Source: Paramacrobiotus metropolitanus (taxonomy: Eukaryota; Tardigrada; Eutardigrada; Parachela; Macrobiotidae). Taken from it: a stretch of 64,000 nt of DNA. The position numbers and the translations under genes were made by a program. The DNA lies in assembly GCF_019649055.1 (NCBI RefSeq), contig NW_026570331.1, positions 389,466-453,465 on the forward strand, read 5' to 3'. This document shows, one piece after another, positions 1 through 11,045 of the stretch. The first letter of the stretch is position 1. The number at the start of each line of letters is the position of its first letter. The notes under the pieces are model-generated. The model did no database searches. It had not been told where the DNA came from and saw only the letters and a list, made by a program, of their open reading frames with translations.

Positions 1-409
1 TCTGGTGTATATGCGAGTGTCCAGCATGCGAGTGACCTTTGCGAGACGCCCACGGACGACTGCCAACCGTCGACCTGTCATGCCAACAACACCGAGATCT
101 GCGTGGACATACTGAGCGACTTCCAGTGCGTCTGCCGCCCCGGGTACGGCGGGCGGACGTGGGACCAGCTGAGGAATATGTGCGCGAAGCAGCCGTGCCG
201 CATTAAAGGTAGCGGCGTGGAGGATGCGGCCACCACCGAGGGTTTCCACTGCGCCTGTCTGCCGGGCTGGCGAGGGGCCTTGTGCGACGTGCGGGAGACG
301 GGGTGCGAGACCCAGTCTGTTTCGATGTGGCGCCGGGCGGGAAAGCGGCCGTTTATTGTCAGTGCCCGACGCCGTTAACGGTCAGCCGGTGCCAATTTTT
401 CGTCAATCT
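1..409 (+). pseudogene. EGF-repeat exon of a SVEP1-like mosaic extracellular protein (5' end cut by window)
   Basis: Reading from base 1, the translation is cysteine-rich with the C-x-C spacing of EGF-like modules (FQCVCRPGYGG, FHCACLPGWRGALC). Near position 305 the frame shifts by one base, and the next frame continues an EGF module (VYCQCPTPL) to a good donor, GTAAGT at 410. Such repeats occur in secreted or cell-surface adhesion proteins and rely on disulphides. Together with the pentraxin, HYR and GCC2/GCC3-like pieces in the next 5 kb this suggests a SVEP1-type multidomain protein. The frame break beside a GGGG run could be a consensus error. The start of the gene lies outside the window. 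The EGF assignment is firm; orthology to SVEP1 is inference. Confidence 0.7.
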
Positions 410-1733
410 GTAAGTTGCCGTTTTTTGTGTGGTTTTCAGCTATGTAGTTATAAGAGCTGTAACAGTCGTTTTGAACAGAAACATGGTATTCGTTTTTTTA
501 ATGACCACATATTTATGAAAAATTATCTTTTTACACTGTTAAATGTATCTAATAGGTTTTAAGTTTTAGTGTTTAAACTATATTTTTATATTTGTCATGA
601 TTTAGAGTTTTTTATACATTGTCGAATGTGATCGTATTTTTTGAATCATCGTCGGTATAATTTTTTTCTTAATTGTCCAGACAGTTGTCTCGCGATTTTG
701 ATGTAAGCTTTTGTTGTGGTAGTTCGGGTTCATGGTTTTCCTGCGCTTTTCTATATAACAAGGATGAATTTTCTTTGAAAAATAAATTTTGCGGCTGAAA
801 AACATTACGAGGGGGTGACAATAGTCGCACCCGAGAATATTTATATTACGATCGTAGATTTTCGATGTTTGCAGCATTATGCATGCATCCAAATGGTGCA
901 ATGTTCTGGTGGAGAGTTTTGACAACTCAAAAATGTATAAAAGAATTGCAAAATTTATGTTTTATGTCAGCGACGGCCGTTCGCAATGAGAATTATGAGA
1001 TGTTAGCATAGCATACACATAATAATAACGAAAGTGCTATGCGCCAGGAAATTTCTCGCAAAATTAAATTTTGAGTTTTTTTAAGTTGGTAATATCACTT
1101 TACGAAGTGTAAGTATAACCCATACGTCTGACTGCGATTACAGTCCGTTTCTTTATCACTACTAGTGCTTAAAAAAATCGCTTTTAATACAGTCGCCAAC
1201 GGTGCTGGTAGGAATTATATATATCAGCTAATGTTTTGATCATATACGCTGTAAATTCAGTTAATACTTCACACCGTTAATACGTTATACCGTTATTTTC
1301 GTAAAGACTGAGTTCTTGGAGAGCGCAGTTTGTACTTTTTCTAATGAATCTTATGTGTAGCTATGCTGGTAATGTTAAAAGTAATTCACAAAATTGACAG
1401 TATTAGATTATTAACAACTTGAACGATAAATTTTGAATTTTAGCGAATTTCCGGGCGCATAGCAAATTGACTATGCGCCATGAAATTTCCTGGCGCAAGG
1501 AAGTGACCTTTAATAATTTAGTAGTACGTCTGGCTTTAAGATTGTGTGTCCTAGGTTTGCTGCCTAGATGGGGTAACTTTTATCTCTTAAAGACTAAAGT
1601 CAAACAAAAAAGTATACTTATAATTGTGTAAGCTAACCAAAAAAATTCTCCAATAGTAATAACGATGACCAGTGACCCCATTGCGGGTATTTCAAACTGC
1701 TTTCTGCCGACTTGCAACTGAATTATTTTAAAG
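410..1733. other. AT-rich intron or decayed interval, no gene seen
   Basis: The stretch between the EGF exon donor (410) and the next acceptor (AAAG before 1734) is AT-rich with stops in all frames. A phrase around 'tatgcgcca.gaaatttc' occurs near 1040 and 1475, so a small dispersed repeat may be present. I see no supported coding sequence. Confidence 0.5.
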
Positions 1734-2063
1734 CGCCGACTGCGACACGGAGGACAGTCTGTGCGGTCCGATGTCGTGCCCGGCGGAGGCGACCTGTCTG
1801 AGCACGAAGAAGGTCGGGATCGTGAGCCGGCGGACAAAACCGGCGCTGACTGCAGTAAACCCGCCGATCGCCATTCCGATTTCGTCTTCAACGAGGAATC
1901 CCGCTCCTCCGCAGTAGAATCGCTGATGCCCTTTGTCCTCAACACCACCGCCCTGTTGGTGGCTTTCTGGATGCAGTTCGCGGAGACCAGTGACAACGGG
2001 ACCGTGCTGCAGCTGCACGGCGCTTATAGCGATGTGCATTTCGACGACGCCAAGCGATTGATG
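1734..2063 (+). pseudogene. EGF tail plus start of a pentraxin/LamG-like domain
   Basis: The exon opens with an EGF-like fragment (DSLCGPMSCPAEATC), then, after a one-base frame change near 1800-1850, reads through LLVAFWMQF and DNGTVLQLHG. That pattern is the first strands of a pentraxin/laminin-G jelly roll. It ends at a strong donor, GTAAGG, at 2064. It continues the same gene as the EGF exon upstream and the pentraxin exon at 2658. The internal frame break makes the exon non-functional as written, unless the assembly is wrong there. Confidence 0.6.
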
Positions 2064-2114
2064 GTAAGGAGGGAGAAAAAACTGGAAAAACTATTTAAAA
2101 AATTGGAAAAATAT

Positions 2115-2240
2115 GTAGACATAGAATTTATTAATTCTATGTACGACATAGAATGTTGTATGTATGACTATGTTGTATGTATGTATGTATGTCTATGTTG
2201 TATGTATGACATAGAATGTAGACATAGAATTCGGACATGC
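2115..2240. repeat. Minisatellite/microsatellite of GACATAGAAT and TATG units
   Basis: Inside the intron, the words 'gacatagaat' and 'gttgtatgtatg' recur in both direct and near-inverted order, including a TATG run near 2177-2192. This is a simple-sequence expansion; no coding potential is claimed. Confidence 0.7.
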
Positions 2241-2404
2241 TGCAACACTTTTGTTTGACACATAATTCCAATAAATGTATCGTTTTTCTCAGATGATTTA
2301 CTCGATAAAACAAATTCAGTGAAACCGATTGGTCGTGGGTCTTCTTGTAAATTTGTCGCATTTCGTAGTGTAGTGGCTTATTGCAGAGAATTCTTATTCC
2401 AAGA

Positions 2405-2490
2405 ATTTATTATTCTGTAACAGTGTGCTGTAGTGACGCTGTAGTGACGGTAGTGACGGTGTAGTGCTGTAGTAGTGACGGTACAGCATT
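2405..2490. repeat. Short tandem repeat of 'gtagtgacg(g/c)t'
   Basis: At least six imperfect copies of a 10-12 base unit built on 'gtagtgacgg' lie in a row in the intron upstream of the pentraxin exon. Confidence 0.65.
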
Positions 2491-2657
2491 CTACCGGAAA
2501 TCCGCACTAGGTCGGGCGCAGATAAAAGTTTCAAATTTTTCTGTGGTATCACGTCGGCTTGGAGGTACAATACGGACAAAATAACTCTAGTATTGCAGAA
2601 GTTATTGCCGTTTTTTATTGAATGATGTTTTTTGCATTTTATTATGATTGTTTTCAG

Positions 2658-3145
2658 TTTTCCGCCAGCTAGCCATAATTAACAAGTACCGGCATCTCCA
2701 TCGCTTTTTTCCCCCGACCATCCCTCTAACCGCCAACGTTCCGCTGAACGACGCCGCCTGGCACCACGTGGTCATCACCTACTCCACCCTGGACGCCGCC
2801 TGGAACAGCATCGTCGACTCCATCCGACTGGGCGGTGTCCCCCATCCGCCCTCCACCCCTCCCCGCCTTCGGCTCCATCATGTTGGGCGCCTTCTGGGGC
2901 CGGGTCAGTCAGGTACGCATGTGCGACACCGTCCTGGACTTTCGCACGGAGATCCCCTTCTTGCAAGACTGCATCCGCGGGCGGAAGAACAGCGACCGCG
3001 GCCTGCTGTACCGTCTGGTGGATGTCCTGCCGGTCTGCGGGTTCGTCGACGTGCAGCGACCTTCGCGGTGTGGACAAAAGAAGGCCCGGGTGAAGAAGGG
3101 GCAGACGCTTCACGCTGGTCTGTCCGGTGATGATCACCACTCAGG
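2658..3145 (+). pseudogene. Pentraxin/LamG-like domain exon, followed by Cys-rich sequence
   Basis: The exon follows the acceptor TTTTCAG and reads PLNDAAWHHVVITYSTLD, the typical 'W-H-H-V' core of pentraxin/LamG folds. It then runs through a vDsirlGG-like strand. A frame change near 2850 leads to GSIMLGAFWGRVSQVRM and VLDFRTEIPFLQDC, the usual C-terminal part of the pentraxin fold. A Cys-rich stretch (VLPVCGFVDV) follows. The donor is at GTAAG, 3146. Domain identity is well supported. The frameshift between two halves of one domain indicates decay or a base-calling error. Confidence 0.7.
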
Positions 3146-3505
3146 GTAAGAAAAAATGAAAATGCAGTACTAGTCGTTATCGTAACAAGAGATTGACATT
3201 GAGCACTACTGCACATGTCGGGTAATCGTAGTGTTGTGGCTGACAGTAATCGTTAGGTAATATTCCACAAGTAAGCAGCGGTGGTCATTCTACGTAACTG
3301 CGCCTGACTAAGTTACACGGAAGTAAAATCAATTTTTGTATTTATTACGGAAAAATAGAAACATAATTTTTGTACTAATTCTCATTAATTAATTGCGCAT
3401 ATCTATTTTGCGGTAATCTAATAACTGTACTGCACGGGAGCGATTGCTTAGTTTTTCGTGTAGGAAAATGCTGGACTAACAGTAAAATCGGAAATTTTAT
3501 ACTTT

Positions 3506-3663
3506 ACAAGCTTGTTCGGTAATTTCTGCCGGTTCAATACAGCGAAATACACAAATTTGCGTGTTACGCCAAACGTAGTGTAGTGGCAATCGCTATAGCG
3601 CAAACTTCGCGCTAAATATGTGCTATCTGTAGCTTTACGACAGAAATTACCGGACAAGCTTGT
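3506..3663. repeat. Inverted repeat (23 bp arms), MITE-like, in intron
   Basis: Bases 3506-3528 (acaagcttgttcggtaattt...) are the reverse complement of 3641-3663 with one mismatch. The 112 bp interior contains a further small palindrome (gcgc/gcgc near 3600) and the word cgtagtgtagtgg (3574-3586) that recurs elsewhere in the first 8.5 kb. No clear target duplication was identified. Confidence 0.6.
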
Positions 3664-3848
3664 ACATGTATGAAATGTGTACTGCAAAACTGCAAAAAAT
3701 AATATGAGCTAAGAATTAATGATCTTCCCTATTAATAGTTTTAATACTTTCAATAGGGCTTCAAGGCAAACGTGTCATAAAATTGGTAGGCGTATGTTAC
3801 AGTTTGTTTACTACTTCCTTAAATCGGTCATTTTTTACCGTTTCCCAG

Positions 3849-4718
3849 GTTACGATATCCTCTCGTGGCCACTGCCAAAAGGTCACCGGCCCCGCGCCCT
3901 TCTCGCCAGCACCCTTCCGCCAACCTCCGCCCTATCCCTCGGCCGGTACGCCGTCTCCTCCGTGGATTACGCGCCGGCCTCCGTCCTAACCTGTCACTTT
4001 GAAGTCATCCTCCATGCCGACACCCCGGCCTGCCAGGACCCCGAGCCGCCCCTCGGGGGCACCGATGACTCGTTGCCCCGTAGGAGACGGGGCAACGAGC
4101 GTCTCCTACGGGCCCAGCGAGCGCTACCGTCGCTGCATTATCTCCTGTCCCTCTTCCACCTCCGTCGAACGCGTGCCGAGTTATTTTCAGTGAGAGGACG
4201 ACGGACGATGGCATCCCGACTATCACGGGGACGGCCCGCTAACCCGCTTCCCGGCCTGCAGCCCGGTATTCCCCGCCCGGCGGGTGGTGGCGGTGGAGGT
4301 GACGTACAAGGGGAGCAGACGACGGCCTTTTTGAAGGAGAACATCGCCCGGAAGTTGCTGCAGTTGCCGCTGGATTGGCCGCTGTGTCTGGCGGCGAATT
4401 GTCCTGGGTTGGGCGCCACGATCGCCTGTGGGTAGGAGGGACGGCGGGCCCGGCGGCTGATTGATAGGGAGGATGGGGTGGTGGTGAGTGTGACCTTTCC
4501 GGTGGTCAGCCAGCCGGTGCTCAAGAAGCGACGCCCGTGAGCAGTGTGATGGAGCAAATGCTGCTGTACACCGCCAACGGGGCGGCGGTCAGCTGCGAGG
4601 AGGAACTGGCTAAAGCGCGCCCGAATCTGCAGCGCACGGTGATTCACGACGGGTTTCACCGTGATAAGGCCTGAAGGACGGGCAGTTAGTGCCTTGCAGT
4701 CCCGGCACGTTTTTCCCG
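3849..4718 (+). pseudogene. HYR-like module and C-terminal Cys region of the SVEP1-like gene
   Basis: After the acceptor TTTCCCAG the sequence reads LSLGRYAVSSVDYAPA and then VLTCHFEVILHAD, matching the end of a HYR domain (Ig-like fold; 'F-G-x-Y-x-V ... C-x-F-x-V'). TPACQDPEPP follows. After frame changes near 4090, 4300 and 4440 it continues with PACSPVFPARRVVAVEVTYK, then KLLQLPLDWPLCLAANCPG, then further Cys-containing pieces. The donor is GTAAGT at 4719. Three or more frames are needed to read the domain order, so this exon is the most degraded. The HYR call is good; the later modules are unnamed. Confidence 0.55.
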
Positions 4719-5293
4719 GTAAGTTGGTGTTTATGAGCAATTTTCAGATGGTTATCTCTAAGGGAAGCAATTATCAACGGGTTTTTCTAAAGGAGATTTT
4801 TTTAAAATTTAATTTCCATAAATTTGGATCTTTCCATAGATTGAGATAGTTTGCCTAAACAATATTTATTTTGTATTTATTTAATTAGACATTGTTTAGA
4901 TCAACCTATATTTGTTGTATATAAAAGTTATTCTTTATATAATTTTCACAAATGAAATTAAATCTTTCTGAAAAGAAAACTGAAATCTAAAATCTAGAAA
5001 GAAATATTAGCGCTCAGTTTATCTTTTGCATTATTTTCAAACGAGGAAATTGAAGAACAGCTTTCAGCGTTATCTGAACAATTTATTTTCTAAATTTCAA
5101 AGCATTTTAACGGAAATAATAATCGAAATGGCGCTGAATACGGTATTAAAAGTTCTAGAAAACGGATTTTGTTGGAATTTATTAGGTGTTTTTGATTTGT
5201 TTAAAAATTCAGTTAAGTAAGGAAAAATTTTAAATTTTTGATAAACATGAATTTGAAAATAATTTTGTAAAAATTTATTCACGGAACTTGTAG
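4719..5293. other. AT-rich intron
   Basis: Very AT-rich sequence between a donor and an acceptor (TTGTAG before 5294), with no gene, RNA or clear repeat. Confidence 0.5.
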
Positions 5294-5553
5294 GGCAACG
5301 ACTGCGTCCCGTGTCCAGTGCATGAGATACGTCCAGGACGAATGGGCGCAATCCGCTGCAAAACCCTCTAAAAGGGGCGGGATTGGCCGCGGAGGGGTGT
5401 CGCGAATGTCGGCGGGGGTCCTACCGGGAACGGGGACAACGCACGGTGTGTGTCGGGTGTCCGGCGGGATTCTCAACAGTGGCCAACCCCCTTCAAGTGA
5501 GTGCGGTGTGCCGTTGCGCGGGCCGCGCTCGGTTTTGGATGTGGCCGGGGGTG
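5294..5553 (+). pseudogene. Ephrin-receptor-like/GCC2-GCC3 module exon
   Basis: The reading CRECRRGSYRERGQRTVC followed by VGCPAGFSTVANPLQ has the 'C-x2-C-x-x-G-s-Y ... C-x2-C-P-a-G-f-s-T' signature of the GCC2_GCC3 / ephrin-receptor-like module, which occurs in SVEP1 and SCUBE proteins. The first part (GNDCVPCPVHEI) is in another frame, so a frameshift lies near 5365. The donor GTGAGT is at 5554. This is the last exon I can tie to the gene with confidence. Confidence 0.6.
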
Positions 5554-5578
5554 GTGAGTGAAAAAGGAGAATTTGGGC

Positions 5579-6150
5579 GACAATGAGAATTATTGGGTAT
5601 ATTAGAAGACAAGAATAGCAAACACGGGATAACTGTATTGGCAAGCAAATTGCCGGCAGGATATTACACTGTCGAAGCACGAATCTGATAAATCAACGGG
5701 AATCGTGTACTTATGGTGGTATCGTGATATGCCGCCAGCCGGCACTAGACCTTTCCCTAGTCACCGGTGACAATTTCATGCTGTAAAAAGTATCGAATAA
5801 GAACCATTAGGTCCTTCAGACTGAATCAGACAGCTGCTTTGAAACAACGCTAGCTATAAGTGCTTAAAAATAGGAGGATTTTGTGAAAGAAAGAAAAACA
5901 TTCGTCGGCAGTCCTTCCGAAGAATTTCGCGAGAAATCTTTCGCCACTTTTCATTTAAATAAAAAAGGAAAGCTTTCCGCAAGAGTATTTCAAATTTAAT
6001 TAAATATTTATAAAAAATTAGCAAAATTCGGTAGTATGTAGCTAGTAAGTGATCGTGTAACGGATGCGGTATACCAGGTGATTTTTGATGAAGCCATGCT
6101 TCCATCGCCGCTGCAAGAAACTTAACACTGAAGCTTTTGTAGTGCAGTGG
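5579..6150. repeat. Dispersed repeat copy 1 (shared with 8140-8495)
   Basis: The stretch 5585-5670 (attggcaagc, aattgccggcagga, tacactgt) and the stretch near 5945-6000 (aaataaaaa...gcaagc/gaaagctt..cgcaaga) have close matches, in the same order, at 8145-8255 and 8290-8335. Both copies end at a 13-base word tgtagtgcagtgg (6138-6150 and 8483-8495). Confidence 0.55.
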
Positions 6151-8139
6151 TACTGTACATATGAGGTTCCCGGTCCCAGCCTGCTTTAGGATATTGTTGG
6201 CGGTTTTTCCTTGTTTACATAATTATCCCTGCAAATATGCTGCCATTTTTTACCACTGGTGCTTACTTTCATTTATTGTTGGTGACTTTTATAACATTGT
6301 TAATAATTCTCCAGTTTGTTCTCACAGAGTGGTTTTCTGTGAAACATATTGCGGCTGTTTCCCAGCCGCTAACTTTTTTAGTTCAGAATTTCCGGTTTGT
6401 CCTTTGCAAAAAAATTTGCCACTTCTCCACCAATGATTTCCTCTTGAAACTCGTCAGGCCGAATGGGCTTGAGCAACTATTTGAACTCAAACCGACGAAA
6501 ATGCTGACTTCCTAATTACCTAACCACGCATGATTTGTTTACCGCTAATATCATTTATTAGGTACACCCGCATTTTAGTCTGATTGCATTATTAATTTAT
6601 TCAGTGCTAATTACCCAATTCATTCTGTATGGGCAAATGACCATGAAAAACTCGTATTAATTGCCGTAGAGGATCGTTTAAGATTTAAAGCTCTTTTAGT
6701 ATTTTCCTGTTGATTGTTTGTTGCGGTGATTCTTTATATAAAGTACGTCGGTGTGCAAGGTTTTGCAGTTTTTGGAAACAACATATCTGGAGCAGTACGG
6801 AGAGTGACATTCTTTCGTGGGACTGTGCAGGTGAGGAATGCGCATAGCGCACAGCTGTATCAAAGTGGTGGAGGACAGCTGCCGGACATCGACAACAAGG
6901 CCGACAAGCTGCAGGCAGTGTAAATTGTGTGATATTGTAGTGTGATGGCTAATGTTGCTCCTGGTTTGACTCTCTAACTGTAATTAGCAGTCTGGCAACT
7001 AAGCATGTAAATCTAATAAATTAAAACATAATTTTTTTATTGAGTTTTCATCTTTATTGTCTATAAAAAATACGAAATAAATATGTTACCAGATTATTTT
7101 GTGCCAGTAAAACTGTAGCACCGACTAAATACATAATTAAAATTTAAAACAATGCCAAAAAATAACTTTGTGAAATAAATAAAGCTGTCTACAAGCACAG
7201 ACTTGTGCAACATTGTAATGTACTCTGTACTGTACAAGCTCAAAACCAGTGAACTTGAAACTCCAACGCGCGTACAGAATCACTACGAAGTACCAACAAT
7301 GAACTGCGTATTGCAACGTCAAAACACGTTAACCAATAATATGTGATACATGTACTTATACAAATACGTGCGTACAATGTAATATACACATACATGCACC
7401 GGCACGTATGGTTCTACAAGGAGCAGCTTCCGCTTTGCCTCCGCGTTTCCTGTGGTATAATATCTGCACTGTGGAAGAAAAATAAATCTACAATATGGAC
7501 AACATTTACAAGACTTAATTTTATTTATTTGTTTACAATATTTACTCTGATGTAGTGTGCCCGCCCTTGCACTTTTTTGTTATTTTGATGGCTATTGCGG
7601 CATTGCCTATTAAAACATTTGCTTTGCAATAATTATTTATTCGTATAGAAGTATGCCAGCACAACGGCAATCATAGCTTGTATTAGAAATGCTGTGACGT
7701 AAAAGCATCTAACGAACGACCGATATTTTCTTGAATTATATGTATTTAAATAAAAATTGGAAAACCGACCTGGAAGACCTCTCCATGATTTTTGCACTTG
7801 AAAAATTCAGGGAAACATTTCGTATTTTCTTGCGTCAAGTGTTGCCGCTAAGCGGACGTGCCGCAGTTTGTGAGAAACATCGAGCATGAATTGTCAAAGT
7901 CTCGTAGCATTGTAAGGAGCTAGTGCAATTGAGAATTTCGTAGTGTAGCGGTTCTCGTCGGGTGGTACGGATTTGACGGATGCAAGTTGACGCTGCGGAC
8001 TATCAAGCAGTGGGGCGCAATATCTAATTTCAAATTAGTGCATTACTTTGTTTAAAATTAGACTACCTCAAGCTTAACCCGATTTGTGACCGTAAATGAG
8101 CATTGCCTACGGTAGGCGAAGAAAAAGAAGTTTAAAAAA
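6151..8139. other. Gene-poor interval
   Basis: AT-rich sequence with scattered short open frames but no recognisable domain. One stretch at 6828-6922 (+), following a CAG, reads VRNAHSAQLYQSGGGQLPDI to a stop. It looks more protein-like than its surroundings and could be a 3' exon of the upstream gene, but the support is weak. Confidence 0.3.
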
Positions 8140-8495
8140 AAATGAGTATTACTGGGTATGTTAGAAAACAAGGGTGCCGTTACTAACGTACTGTGTTGAG
8201 AACACACGATAACTGTATTCGCAAAGCAAATTGCCGGCAGGAAGCTACACTGTTGAACTTCAACAGTGTATGGTCTAATCATTTGTTTCATATAAATAAA
8301 AACTGGGGCAAGCTTCCTGCAAGATTGTTTCAGATTTTATATTTTATTTCCTTATAGAAAGCGAAAGGGTTTGTGTAGTAACTAAGCGAACGAGAACTCT
8401 TAATATGGACGTCGTACCGGTTGTTTTAACTTTTAAGGAGGTTACTTCGATCGTCGTAGCGAGCAGCTTAAATTGAGGCATTTGTAGTGCAGTGG
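8140..8495. repeat. Dispersed repeat copy 2 (shared with 5579-6150)
   Basis: It matches the first copy over the words gggtatgttaga, acgataactgtatt, aattgccggcagga and, further on, aaataaaaa...aagctt, ending at tgtagtgcagtgg (8483-8495). The terminal word resembles the D-arm/A-box of animal tRNA-Val (a 'GTAGTGTAGTGG' type sequence), which suggests a tRNA-derived SINE. No B-box could be fixed. Confidence 0.5.
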
Positions 8496-8663
8496 TTCAG
8501 ACACACCGTACCGTTTGCGTCGATTGACATGAACTTGTGTGGTTTATCTCCAGTTGTGGCGTGATAACTTTGTAATTTGGGACTTGCTCAACTTTTTTCA
8601 GCTGGATAATCCTGAACGGTGGACTGTACTTTATAATCGTATAAATATACGAAAACTTTGTTT

Positions 8664-9365
8664 GTACGAGGACATTTGGGTGCTGTGAACATACCCTGCA
8701 GTGCAGGGTATGTTAAGCTAATCGTACGAGGTAGTTCCAGTGCGAGCCTTAGTGCGACGGCTCCGAGATTACGATACAAAACTTTTGTTTCAGCGTAAAA
8801 TCAATTATTGTGATTTGCACATTTATGTCTATTTTGCGGAGACACCGATAGAACGCCAGATGATATTGATGTCTACGCAAACTTGCTGATCTTGAAATTT
8901 TTGTACCATCAAATTAGCTGAATAATTGGGTGATCCGTTTTCAAAATATTCAGCCAAGCTGATACGTTGTTGAGAAGAGTCGAAGCATGTATAGTAATAG
9001 TAATTTTTAAATGCCTTTTCTGGAAGGAATATATTTATATAGGACGGATCTGTCTTACATCCGTCAATATCCTGCTGTATCTTTGTATCCACCATATCCA
9101 CTAAATATCCAAAAATATCCGTATCTTTCGAGACAGCTCGGGATATGGATATGATATTTGGATATTTATGCTCTGGATACACTTTTGGATATTGGATATT
9201 ACCATCCTTACCCTGCACGATTAGGCTGCGATGAACAGCCGGCTAAATTTATAGCCGTTTGCATTCAGACTGTGATATCAGTAGCGTTGCGAGCTACGGC
9301 TAACCAGCTGTTCATCGCAGCCTAATCGTGCAGGGTATGTTCACAGCACCCAAATGTCCTCGTAC
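8664..9365. mobile_element. Non-autonomous TIR element, about 700 bp, with nested hairpins
   Basis: Bases 8664-8700 (gtacgaggacatttgggtgc...) are the exact reverse complement of 9329-9365, giving 37 bp terminal inverted repeats. The left TIR runs into a near-perfect 23 bp palindrome (8690-8712). The right TIR overlaps a second inverted repeat (9209-9239 against 9307-9337). The interior has a GGATAT/ATATCC-rich stretch (9060-9205) and a 129-codon open frame on the minus strand (8829-9218) resembling nothing I know. The structure fits a MITE or foldback element, possibly with another nested in it. No transposase is visible. Confidence 0.75.
9209..9337. repeat. Nested 31 bp inverted repeat
   Basis: 9209-9239 and 9307-9337 are reverse complements over 31 bases; the 67 bp loop contains a smaller ggct/agcc hairpin. 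The right arm overlaps the outer TIR, so the two structures share sequence. Confidence 0.75.
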
Positions 9366-10460
9366 AGTATTTAAGAAGAAGTTGTTTTGCCTGATTTGGT
9401 AACGTGAGATTTTTATTTCGGAAGTTGTGATTTTATGCTTTAATTACGTGAAATTTTTCGGTGGTTCTGCAGATACGAATGATAAGCTGATTAAACTCGA
9501 TGTCGATGAGGAGACGAACAGCCAGATTTAGCATTCGTACGAAGTGTCCGGGGGAAGGGGAAACTGCAGCTTCGATCCTTAAGGATTCTATGAAAAGTAC
9601 TTGTGCCTGTAACTTATTGGTTATCAATACTGTAGATTTTCTGGTATTTTTCCAACGGTGATTGATTCAAGTTTTTATGAGTTTTTATGATTAATTTTAT
9701 AATTATTTTTATTATGAGCTTCCCATTTATTTCTCGCAAAGTGTTTTGTCTCAGAAATATACAAAGTACTGTATCTTGGCTTTCCAACCGCTAAATTTCT
9801 TTGTTTTAGCTAATCAGTTTTTCTTTGCGAAATAATTTTGACATTTTTCCACCGCTAATTTCTTTCTTTTTTGACCTTTTTGACCTTTCATCAAATAATG
9901 TACATGTAAATGCTGTTATATTTGCATGTATAAACAGTACTTGTCTACTTCGGCACGAGCGGTGTTTAAGTACAGTAAGTACGAGTACTTGTTCAAGTAC
10001 GAACCGCGCAGCGGCTCGACGACTAACTGTGAGCTACCAAATCACACGACTGAACCTTTTATTTTATCAAGTAACTGTTGTGTACCTCGCTTCCTACTTT
10101 TTATTGAGCAGCTCTTTTTGTTTTTCTTCACCGCTGAACGAACACAAGAAAAAAATTAAAATCGGCAGAAATGCCACTGCATTGAGAATTAAAATTTGTT
10201 TGGGCGCTGCCTCAAACAGTTTCCAATTTGACTCGCCTGGATTTGATGTCGCGTTGAGGCCGGCAGTTACGGTTTGTCTGTGACTCTATGTAATACGACT
10301 CGTATTAATTATTATGATTTTTACGTTAGCAGTCAAGTGCAACTGTACATGTACAAATTACTCATCACACAGAATATACTATGCGTGTATTAAGTTACAG
10401 TAGTACTGTGACTACTGTCTGTCTGTTCGGTTGCACAACTCGGTTGCACAACTCGTCGAG
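9366..10460. other. Gene-poor interval
   Basis: AT-rich, short open frames only. No conserved domain, splice-consistent exon or RNA gene was recognised. Confidence 0.4.
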
Positions 10461-10715
10461 GCGGTATCCATAAATTACGTCACGCAAGTTGGGGGAGGGG
10501 GGAGGTCGTGAAAGCGTTACTGTTGTTACAAAGGGAGAGGGGGTATTAAAAACTTTGTTACGATTCTGACGTCACCATGCTATATCTATGGAGGGGTTCT
10601 AAATTTGTTACGTAGCGCTCAGGGGAGGGGATCTGAGTTCGTTAGCACTGGTGACATAGGGGGAGGGGGGTATCAAAATGTCGAATTTTTGCGTTACGTA
10701 ATTTATGGATGCCGC
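10461..10715. mobile_element. Short G-rich MITE with 27 bp terminal inverted repeats
   Basis: 10461-10487 (gcggtatccataaattacg...) and 10689-10715 are reverse complements with two mismatches. The 200 bp interior carries four G-rich tracts on the + strand (gggggaggggggagg at 10491; agggagaggggg near 10533; gaggggagggg near 10620; tagggggagggggg near 10657) alternating with 'ttgttacg' words. The outer repeat suggests a DNA-transposon derivative. The G-tracts could form quadruplexes. Confidence 0.8.
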
Positions 10716-11045
10716 TTTATGAACGACAAGTCGAGCAGTCGTACTGTAAGTACATGCAGCAACTTTTGCACCTGCTTTGCAGGTAGTGCACAGTAGAAGC
10801 GACTCTCTGATTGCAAACAGTGTACACTACAATGTCACAGCTTTTCTTTTTATTTCAAAATTTAATTACACAGCAGGTCGGTGCTAGAGAGTTATTATTC
10901 TTATTTAATTTGTGCACCATCAAGTGTGTTCACTTACAAAGTTACAGTTACGTTCCTGACTGCCCGCTGTGCCAATCACTAGTTGCAGTTTCCTGACCAT
11001 CGGTTTGTAGCTGCTTGATAGTTTCACCTCCTAATTCCCTGCACC

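Noticed and set aside
4138-4740. 200-codon minus-strand open frame
   Set aside because: It is antisense to the HYR and Cys-rich exon of the SVEP1-like gene and is low-complexity; a shadow.
6161-6515. Two overlapping hydrophobic open frames
   Set aside because: Hydrophobicity follows from T-rich sequence; no homology or gene context.
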